Shown one piece after another: positions 57,903 to 64,000 of a stretch of 64,000 nucleotides of DNA (positions are counted from its first letter, which is position 1; each line of letters starts with the position of its first letter). The notes below the pieces were generated by a model that saw only the letters and a program-made list of their open reading frames with translations, did not search any database and was not told where the DNA came from. The stretch comes from CAG-582 sp964551965 (GTDB taxonomy: Bacteria; Bacillota_I; Bacilli_A; RF39; UBA660). The position numbers and the translations under genes were made by a program. The stretch covers positions 1 to 64,000 of the forward strand of contig CAZKFB010000002.1 of assembly GCA_964551965.1 (NCBI GenBank), in the 5' to 3' direction.

Positions 57903-58691
57903 ATGAAAAGTAGAATTATAAGTGGCATAATAATTGCCATCATCGTTATACCAACATTGTATTTTGGTGGATTCATTTATAATTTAGCAATTGGAATTTT
58001 AAGTGTATTAGCATTTAAGGAATTAATTGATGTTAAAAAAGATGTAACAATACCAAATTCTATGAAATTAGTTGGATTAATTTGTATGCTATTATTAATA
58101 TTTATATCAAAGGAAAATCAGAGTTTGCTATTTGGTTTAAGCTATGAGACATTGTCGATTGTCTTCTTAAGTTTATTGGCACCAACAATCTTCTTTAAGG
58201 ATAAAAGTTACAATGCCACATCGGCATTCTATCTAGCATCAATATGCATTTTCTTAGGTGTAATATTTAATTTATTTATAGCACTTTATAATGCATCGCT
58301 TATGCAATTTATATATGTTATACTAATAGCATGTATGACAGATATATTTGCTCTCTTTGGGGGTAAATTAATTGGTCATCATAAATTAACTAAAATATCG
58401 CCAGGAAAAACTATTGAAGGATCCCTAATTGGAACTTTAGTTGCTACTGTTGTAGGAACGACATTCTATATAACATTCATTGAATATTCTTCCGTAGTAA
58501 CTATTGTAATAATAACAATACTATTATCAGTTATTGGTCAAATTGGTGATATCTTCTTTAGTTTAATAAAGAGAGAAAATGGAGTAAAAGATTATTCTAA
58601 TTTAATACCTGGACATGGTGGTATATTAGATCGTTTAGATAGTATAATATTTATACTTATAGCATTTATATTTATGATGCAATTCTTATAG
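57903..58691 (+). CDS. cdsA: Phosphatidate cytidylyltransferase CdsA
   Basis: Integral membrane enzyme that makes CDP-diacylglycerol from phosphatidate and CTP, the precursor of acidic phospholipids. Signature: SPGKTIEGSLIGT, then QIGDIFFSLIKRENGVKDYSN and LIPGHGGILDRLDS near the C-terminus. Around seven membrane segments, 262 residues. AGGAGG at 57892-57897 overlaps the end of the hydrolase gene. Frequently next to rseP in Bacilli, as here. Confidence 0.96.
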   Translation: MKSRIISGIIIAIIVIPTLYFGGFIYNLAIGILSVLAFKELIDVKKDVTIPNSMKLVGLICMLLLIFISKENQSLLFGLSYETLSIVFLSLLAPTIFFKDKSYNATSAFYLASICIFLGVIFNLFIALYNASLMQFIYVILIACMTDIFALFGGKLIGHHKLTKISPGKTIEGSLIGTLVATVVGTTFYITFIEYSSVVTIVIITILLSVIGQIGDIFFSLIKRENGVKDYSNLIPGHGGILDRLDSIIFILIAFIFMMQFL

Positions 58692-58701
58692 GAGGAAATT
58701 T

Positions 58702-60006
58702 ATGGAAGCAAAAGAAAAAAAGAGTACAACTGGTAGAGCAAAAAAAGAAGTAAGTAAGACTCCAAAAGTTGAAGAAGTAAAAAATAACCAAAATGAAGAA
58801 AAAGTAACTTTAAAAAATATATTAATATTACTTGCTATTATTGTAGCAATAGTAGTAGTTTTAGTATTCTTTAAGGGAACAGTTGCTTGGAATATTGTTG
58901 TATTGTTACTAATATTGACTGTGCTTATCTTTGTTCATGAAGGTGGACATTTCTTGATGGCTAAAAAGTGTGGAGTATTTGTATCTGAGTTTGCTTTAGG
59001 AATGGGACCAAAAGTATGTGGCTTTAAGAGAAAAGGTGATCCAACTCAATATTCACTTCGTGCTCTTCCAATTGGCGGATATTGTCAAATGGCCGGTGAA
59101 GAGATGGAAGATATTGATAATTTACCAAAAGACCAATTTATGTGCAATAAGACAAAGTTACAAAGAACATTAATTTTAGTTGCTGGAGTAACTATGAATT
59201 TTATTACAGCAATTCTATTACTTTTCTTTATTTCATTAGTTTGGGGACATACAGAACAAAGAAGTTATGTTGGACATGTCGAACCAAATACACCAGCATA
59301 TGAAGCGGGAATTGTTGAAGGAGATCGTGTTCTTGAATTTAATGGACATAAAGTAAGTACATGGGATGATTTAACAGTTGTCTCAGCTATGAAAAATAAG
59401 AATAATAAATACGTTTATAAAGTAAAGAAGAACGATGGAAAAGTAGTTGAATATGAGCTTGTTCCAATCGACAGTGTTACTATCGAAGGAAAGAGTATTT
59501 TAGTTAAGGGAGATACTACTTTAGAAAGTATTGCTAAAGAATATGATAAAGATGTTGATGATTTAGTTGTAACAAAAGTAATTGGTATATCATCACCACA
59601 AAAAAGAATTAATGGATTTATTCCATCAATTGAATATGCATTTACTAAATTCGGAAGTGTTGTAAAGACGATGATTTCCATTATTGCTAATTTAATTACT
59701 GGTAATATTGGATTAAATGCTTTATCAGGACCGGTAGGAATGTATACGGTAGTTGATACAGCCGCTAAATTTGGAATAGCTAATATAATATTCCTTATGG
59801 CATATCTTTCAATTAACTTGGGAGTACTAAATATATTACCATTCCCGGCATTTGATGGAGGTAGATTATTGTTTGTAATTATTGAAGCAGTAACTCGTAA
59901 AAAAGTAGATGCTAGAGTAGAAGGATATTTCCATACTATTGGTTTTATCTTAATAATGATGTTAATGTTATATATTACATTCCAAGATATATTAAATTTA
60001 TTCTAA
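58702..60006 (+). CDS. rseP: Site-2 metalloprotease RseP/RasP with N-terminal extension
   Basis: Intramembrane zinc protease: HEGGH (79-83), ALPIGGYCQMAGEE, a PDZ domain (about 185-275; PNTPAYEAGIVEGDRVLEFNGH), and the C-terminal PAFDGGRLLF supplying the third ligand. Relatives begin almost directly at the first catalytic membrane segment. Here 37 Lys/Glu-rich residues plus an extra membrane segment (about 38-57) precede it. RseP cleaves anti-sigma factors and signal-peptide remnants. AGGAGG supports the start. Last gene of the ftsEX operon. Confidence 0.93.
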   Translation: MEAKEKKSTTGRAKKEVSKTPKVEEVKNNQNEEKVTLKNILILLAIIVAIVVVLVFFKGTVAWNIVVLLLILTVLIFVHEGGHFLMAKKCGVFVSEFALGMGPKVCGFKRKGDPTQYSLRALPIGGYCQMAGEEMEDIDNLPKDQFMCNKTKLQRTLILVAGVTMNFITAILLLFFISLVWGHTEQRSYVGHVEPNTPAYEAGIVEGDRVLEFNGHKVSTWDDLTVVSAMKNKNNKYVYKVKKNDGKVVEYELVPIDSVTIEGKSILVKGDTTLESIAKEYDKDVDDLVVTKVIGISSPQKRINGFIPSIEYAFTKFGSVVKTMISIIANLITGNIGLNALSGPVGMYTVVDTAAKFGIANIIFLMAYLSINLGVLNILPFPAFDGGRLLFVIIEAVTRKKVDARVEGYFHTIGFILIMMLMLYITFQDILNLF

Positions 60007-60030
60007 GCAAGAATTATTTCTTGCTTTTTT
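60005..60030 (+). terminator. Intrinsic terminator of the ftsEX-cdsA-rseP operon
   Basis: AAGCAAGAA (60005-60013), loop TTAT, TTCTTGCTT (60018-60026), T run. Confidence 0.92.
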
Positions 60031-60031
60031 A

Positions 60032-60060
60032 TTGTGTATGTATAAATTTTGTGGTATATT
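60032..60060 (+). promoter_or_regulatory. Promoter upstream of the acidic membrane protein
   Basis: TTGTGT (60032-60037), 17-base spacer ending TGG, TATATT (60055-60060). Confidence 0.55.
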
Positions 60061-60087
60061 AATATATATGAATAGAGAGGTGGTTAA

Positions 60088-60894
60088 ATGGGATCTTTCG
60101 CGTCATTTATCGAAAGTGAAGCTTTTTTTCCTGTTTTAATATTGTTATTAATGATATTAATGTTCACATTTGTCTCTATTCTAATGTCTGGTAAAAAACA
60201 AGAAAAAAAGAAAATGCAAGAGAGAAAAAAAATTCAAATTGATGAGAATGCTCAAATTCAATTAGTTCAACATGGAGAAAAAACACATAATATTGAACAT
60301 GTTGAAAATAAAGAAAAGGAAATTGGTGGGACGGAAGTAGGATTAGTTAAAGAGGTTGAAGCTGCTGAACTTGAAGAAGTAGAAGAAGAACTAGATACTA
60401 TGCGTATTACAGTAGAAGAAAGTCAAGAAATTAAAGTTACTGATTATACTAGACCAATTGAAGATATGGAAGATGAGTATGTTGTTCAACATCAAAATGC
60501 TTTAGAAGAAGAATTAAATGAATCAGAAATTGTTAAAGTTGAAATGACTGAACCAACTGATAATTCTAATGAAATTGGTGAAGAAATAAATATTCCAATA
60601 TCAACACCAAAAGAAGAAGTTGATGAAGAACCAATAATAACTCAAGATATTAATAAAAATAGCAATTCAAAAGATGCTTTTGAAATGAATGCTGATGAAG
60701 ATCATACGATAAATGAAACTGTTGAATATGAACCTCCAAAAGAATATGATGGAGATAAAACAGAAATACTTGATTTCCCTGATTTTGGTTTCTTAGATGA
60801 TGATAGTTCAAACAATGTTGAAACAAAAATATTAGATCAAGCAAACAAATATATCGAAACTATAATGGAAAGTAGAGAAACGCATGAAAAATAA
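60088..60894 (+). CDS. Single-pass membrane protein with acidic disordered tail
   Basis: A membrane segment at about 13-34 with a basic stop (GKKQEKKKMQERKK) leads to about 215 cytosolic residues that are mostly Glu/Asp with scattered conserved-looking patches (TRPIEDMEDEYVVQ, DKTEILDFPDFGF). The layout resembles tethering proteins such as ZipA-like division factors, but there is no sequence signature. AGAGAGGTGG is the SD. Its 3' end overlaps a 57-residue gene. Function unknown. Confidence 0.65.
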   Translation: MGSFASFIESEAFFPVLILLLMILMFTFVSILMSGKKQEKKKMQERKKIQIDENAQIQLVQHGEKTHNIEHVENKEKEIGGTEVGLVKEVEAAELEEVEEELDTMRITVEESQEIKVTDYTRPIEDMEDEYVVQHQNALEEELNESEIVKVEMTEPTDNSNEIGEEINIPISTPKEEVDEEPIITQDINKNSNSKDAFEMNADEDHTINETVEYEPPKEYDGDKTEILDFPDFGFLDDDSSNNVETKILDQANKYIETIMESRETHEK

Positions 60895-61057
60895 AGTAGA
60901 TTTTGAAGATGTATATTTAGAATATCCTGAATCATTGGAAAATGAAGAGGAACAAGTTAAAGAAACTGAAGAACAAGAAGAGATGACTAATACAACTAAA
61001 TTGAGTTTAGAAGAATTACAAAAAAGATTAGAAGAGACTCAAAGTTTACGATTATAA
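60884..61057 (+). CDS. 57-residue acidic coiled-coil protein
   Basis: ATG 60884 lies 11 bases inside the end of the preceding gene in another frame. The product is Glu-rich (ESLENEEEQVKETEEQEE) and ends in a helix (LSLEELQKRLEETQSLRL). A terminator follows at once. Composition like the preceding gene's tail and the overlapping layout suggest the two form one unit; function unknown. Confidence 0.55.
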   Translation: MKNKVDFEDVYLEYPESLENEEEQVKETEEQEEMTNTTKLSLEELQKRLEETQSLRL

Positions 61058-61083
61058 GACACTAAAAGTTGTCTTTTTTTTTA
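61056..61083 (+). terminator. Intrinsic terminator
   Basis: AAGACA (61056-61061) pairs with TGTCTT (61070-61075) and is followed by a long T run. Confidence 0.75.
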
Positions 61084-61114
61084 TTTTATGATAAATTTTA
61101 TTAAGGTGAGGATT

Positions 61115-63025
61115 ATGGCAAAAAAAGACTATAATGCAGATTCTATTAAAATATTAGAGGGTTTGGAAGCAGTTAGAAAAAGACCAGGAATGTACATTGG
61201 TTCAACGGATAAACGTGGGCTTCACCATTTAGTATGGGAAATTGTAGATAACTGTATTGATGAAATAATTAATGGTTATGGAGATAAGATAAAGATTAGA
61301 CTTAATACTGATGGTTCAATAACAATTGCTGATAATGGACGTGGTGTTCCTATTGGTATGCATTCATCAGGTAAATCAACTCCTGAAGTTGTTTATACAG
61401 TATTACATGCCGGAGGTAAATTCGAAGAAGGTAACTATAAAGTTAGTGGTGGACTACATGGAGTAGGTGCATCAGTAGTTAATGCTTTATCTGATTGGAT
61501 GGATGTTACAATCTATACTGATGGTCTTATATCTAATATTAGATTCAAAAATGGTGGAGAAGTCGATAGTCCTTTAAAGAAAATTGGTGAATCTAAGAAG
61601 ACAGGTACTTGTGTAACATTTAAACCAAATTATGAAATATTTAAAAATTGTCAATTTTCATTTTCAACAATATGTGAAAGAATGCAAGAGAGTGCTTTCC
61701 TTTTAAGTAACTTAACTGTTGAACTTGAAAATTCTATCGATAAAAAGCAAGTAGTATATCATTATGAAAATGGACTTATTAGTTTTATTGAATTTATTAA
61801 TGAAGATAAAAAGCCCCTTCATAATGTATTACCAATACATGGAGCTAAGTCGGGTATTGAAGTAGATATCGCGCTTCAATATACGGAGAGCTACAATGAA
61901 TCAATACTATCATTTGTTAACAATGTTAAGACAACTGATGGAGGTTCTCATGAAGTTGGATTCAAGTCCGGTATTACTAAAGCATTTAATGACTATGCTA
62001 AAGATCATGGATTACTTAAAGGCAAAGATACATTTGATGGTGCTGACGTTCGTGAGGGAGTAAGTGCTGTTATTAATTTGAAGATACCGGAAGATAAACT
62101 TCAATTCGAAGGACAAACAAAAGGTAAATTGGGAACTCCTGAAGCAAGAACAATAACAGAACAAATAACTTATGAAAATATGAAATTCTTCTTAGAAGAG
62201 AATAAAGAGATGGCTCTTACTATTGTTGATAAAGCTGCTCGTAGTAAAGTTGCAAGAGAAGCTGCAAGAAAAGCAAGAGAAGCCGCAAGACAAGGTAAAG
62301 GTAAGGAAAAGAAAGATAAGATACTTTCTGGTAAACTTGCTAAAGCAACGGGAAAAGATAATAAAAAGAATGAATTATTCTTAGTAGAGGGAGATTCAGC
62401 CGGCGGTAGTGCAAAGACAGGAAGAAATCGTGAAACACAAGCGATACTACCTCTTCGTGGTAAAGTATTAAACTGTGAAAAAGCAAGCACTAACGATATT
62501 AACTCTAATGAAGAATTAAATACTTTAATCTATGCTATTGGAGCTGGAGTAGGAAATGACTTTGATGCTAGTGAATCTAACTATGGTAAAATCATTATCA
62601 TGACCGATGCCGATGATGATGGAGCTCATATTCAAATATTACTATTAACATTCTTCTATCGTCACATGAGACCACTTATTGAAAATGGTATGTTATATAT
62701 AGCAAATCCTCCTTTATATGCCTTAGATTTTGGAAAATATAAAGAATATATAGCTACTGATGAAGAATTAGAATCAAGAAAAAAAGAATTAAAGCCAAAT
62801 AGTTATAAGGTACAAAGATTTAAAGGTTTAGGTGAAATGGATTCTGATGAATTATTTGAAACAACAATGGCACCAGAAACTAGAAGTCTAATTAAAGTAA
62901 GTATTACTGATGCTGCCCTAGCAGAAAAGAGAGTATCAGTGCTTATGGGAGATAAAGTCGAACCTCGTAAAGAGTGGATAAATGAAAATGTCGATTTTAC
63001 TTTAGAAGATAATTTTAGGAGGTAA
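61115..63025 (+). CDS. parE: DNA topoisomerase IV subunit B
   Basis: ATPase subunit of the decatenating type IIA topoisomerase. GHKL motifs: EIVDNCIDE, ADNGRGVPIG, GGLHGVGASVVNAL; TOPRIM motifs: EGDSAGGSAK, MTDADDDGAHI; and the C-terminal YKVQRFKGLGEMDSDELFETTM. The segment REAARKAREAARQG and the pairing with a ParC-like gene point to ParE rather than GyrB. AAGGTGAGG supports ATG 61115; the frame extends upstream without an SD. 636 residues, normal. The stop codon overlaps the SD of parC. Confidence 0.93.
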   Translation: MAKKDYNADSIKILEGLEAVRKRPGMYIGSTDKRGLHHLVWEIVDNCIDEIINGYGDKIKIRLNTDGSITIADNGRGVPIGMHSSGKSTPEVVYTVLHAGGKFEEGNYKVSGGLHGVGASVVNALSDWMDVTIYTDGLISNIRFKNGGEVDSPLKKIGESKKTGTCVTFKPNYEIFKNCQFSFSTICERMQESAFLLSNLTVELENSIDKKQVVYHYENGLISFIEFINEDKKPLHNVLPIHGAKSGIEVDIALQYTESYNESILSFVNNVKTTDGGSHEVGFKSGITKAFNDYAKDHGLLKGKDTFDGADVREGVSAVINLKIPEDKLQFEGQTKGKLGTPEARTITEQITYENMKFFLEENKEMALTIVDKAARSKVAREAARKAREAARQGKGKEKKDKILSGKLAKATGKDNKKNELFLVEGDSAGGSAKTGRNRETQAILPLRGKVLNCEKASTNDINSNEELNTLIYAIGAGVGNDFDASESNYGKIIIMTDADDDGAHIQILLLTFFYRHMRPLIENGMLYIANPPLYALDFGKYKEYIATDEELESRKKELKPNSYKVQRFKGLGEMDSDELFETTMAPETRSLIKVSITDAALAEKRVSVLMGDKVEPRKEWINENVDFTLEDNFRR

Positions 63026-63027
63026 TC

Positions 63028-64000
63028 ATGAAAAAGAACACGGAAGAGAAAACAATAATAGAAAAAATTTATGATTATACCTTAGAAGATATAATGGGAG
63101 ATCGTTTTGGTCGTTATTCGAAATCAATTATTCAAGATCGTGCATTGCCTGATGTAAGAGATGGATTAAAACCAGTTCAAAGAAGAATTTTATGGACAAT
63201 GTGGGAAAACCATAATACATATGATAAACCTTATCGTAAATGTGGAAAAATTGTTGGGGATGTAATGGGGAAATACCATCCTCACGGAGATTCATCAATT
63301 TATGGTGCTATGATTTATATGTCCCAAAATTGGAAAGTACGTGAAAGATTTGTCGATGTTCATGGTAATAATGGATCAATTGATGGTGATGGACCTGCTG
63401 CATATCGTTATACTGAATGTCGTCTAACAAAACTTGCTGAAGTAATGTTAAAAGATATCAATAGGAATTCTGTTGAAATGACTTTAAACTATTCTGATGA
63501 AGATTTAGAGCCTACGGTATTGCCAGCTAATTATCCAAATCTACTTGTTAATGGATCTACAGGTATTTCGGCTGGTTATGCAACAAATATTCCTCCTCAC
63601 AATTTAGGAGAAATTATCGATGCTACTGTTCATCGTATTGATAATCCAAATTGTAGATTAGATACCATATTAAACTTTGTTAAGGGACCTGATTTTCCAA
63701 CGGGTGGTATTATTGAAGGCCGTGAAGGTTTAATAAATGCATACTCTACAGGACGTGGAAAAGTAGTTGTTAAAGCTAAAACAGAAATTATTAAAGAAAA
63801 AGGTAAACATCAAATTATTATTCATGAAATACCTTTTGATGTAATAAAAGAACAATTAAGAAAAAAGATTGAAGATATTAAGATAGATAAAAAAGTTGAA
63901 GGAATCGTCGATGTATATGATATTTCTGACAAAGATCATATGGGAAAGATGATGATTGAACTTAAAAAGGAAGCTAATTCAGAACTTATCTTAAATTATT
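63028..64000 (+). CDS. parC: DNA topoisomerase IV subunit A, 5' part (cut by window end)
   Basis: The frame opens at ATG 63028 with AGGAGG eight bases ahead and remains open to the last base. Breakage-reunion domain motifs: FGRYSKSIIQDRALPDVRDGLKPVQRRIL-type opening, GKYHPHGDSSIYGAM (the quinolone-binding loop with an intact Ser), GNNGSIDGDGPAAYRYTE containing the active Tyr, and STGISAGYATNIPPHN. It partners ParE in chromosome decatenation. Two-base gap to parE. The C-terminal DNA-wrapping domain lies outside the window. The wording matches ParC better than GyrA, given the partner gene. Confidence 0.93.
   Translation, partial: MKKNTEEKTIIEKIYDYTLEDIMGDRFGRYSKSIIQDRALPDVRDGLKPVQRRILWTMWENHNTYDKPYRKCGKIVGDVMGKYHPHGDSSIYGAMIYMSQNWKVRERFVDVHGNNGSIDGDGPAAYRYTECRLTKLAEVMLKDINRNSVEMTLNYSDEDLEPTVLPANYPNLLVNGSTGISAGYATNIPPHNLGEIIDATVHRIDNPNCRLDTILNFVKGPDFPTGGIIEGREGLINAYSTGRGKVVVKAKTEIIKEKGKHQIIIHEIPFDVIKEQLRKKIEDIKIDKKVEGIVDVYDISDKDHMGKMMIELKKEANSELILNY

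Noticed and set aside
62170..62490. 106-codon minus-strand open frame inside parE
   Set aside because: Shadow of a conserved coding region; no SD or promoter.
1..64000. Mycoplasma-type code with TGA as Trp
   Set aside because: TGA is used as a stop (for example tdk and the regulator at 25579) and conserved Trp positions are TGG; cell-wall genes are also present.
61115..64000. The topoisomerase pair as gyrB-gyrA
   Set aside because: Order and wording (REAARKAREAARQG, KVLNCEKA, HPHGDSSIYGAM) match ParE/ParC better, though a fully resolved tree was not possible.

Overview
The window is a 64 kb stretch of a very AT-rich bacterial chromosome that uses the standard bacterial code: TGA is a stop (for example at the end of tdk) and Trp is TGG. 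Gene content points to a Gram-positive, walled, low-GC Firmicute. It has MraY, a SEDS glycosyltransferase, FtsEX with an M23 hydrolase, two sortases, a lipoprotein, a CotD-like coat protein, RpoZ, TK1-type thymidine kinase, ParE/ParC and an L20-leader infC operon. I infer an uncultured gut Bacilli/Erysipelotrichia/RF39-like lineage with a small genome. That is inference from gene content and base composition, not a phylogeny. All genes but one (10955-11581) are on the + strand.

Layout. 1-687 is the 3' end of clpB. 731-9977 holds short hypothetical genes, a class B sortase with an odd Pro-rich membrane partner, mraY, a lipoprotein with an HEVNH metalloprotease motif, an FtsW-type SEDS protein, a membrane-anchored XRE regulator and a secreted protein. 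10196-11581 holds an EndA-like membrane nuclease and the lone minus-strand zinc-ribbon membrane protein. 11763-20387 is a striking translationally coupled trio. It consists of a 2223-residue secreted protein made of SH3b plus many degenerate beta-sandwich modules, BIG2 and a C-terminal dockerin, followed by two membrane-anchored proteins with cohesin-like ectodomains. 20447-24921 holds membrane/HD proteins, tRNA-Arg(CCT), a C39-type cysteine peptidase, a bactofilin-like membrane protein and a CotD-like protein. 25002-28368 is a cell-surface module: a regulated leader, a small regulator, a 37-residue protein, a thioester-domain adhesin and its sortase.

28448-37154 is mostly housekeeping: rpoZ, a Ca-type P-type ATPase, the L20 leader, infC-rpmI-rplT, a methyltransferase and a nucleotide-salvage operon (tdk, histidine phosphatase, P-loop/CYTH protein, tmk) under a consensus promoter with tandem palindromes. 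37295-51829 is a complete-looking Gram-positive type IV secretion operon: VirB6-, PrgI/VirB3-, split VirB4-, VirB8-like and VirD4-like proteins, plus two cell-wall hydrolases. It has no relaxase, integrase or replication gene and sits between tmk and rmuC. 51911-64000 returns to core genes: rhodanese, VTT protein, rmuC, ftsE-ftsX-M23 hydrolase-cdsA-rseP, and parE-parC (the last cut by the window end).

Most transcription units end in clear intrinsic terminators and begin with short leaders. The longest gap without a gene is about 240 bases. No CRISPR array, insertion sequence, integrase or rRNA was seen. Protein calls come from motif reading only; no database search was possible.
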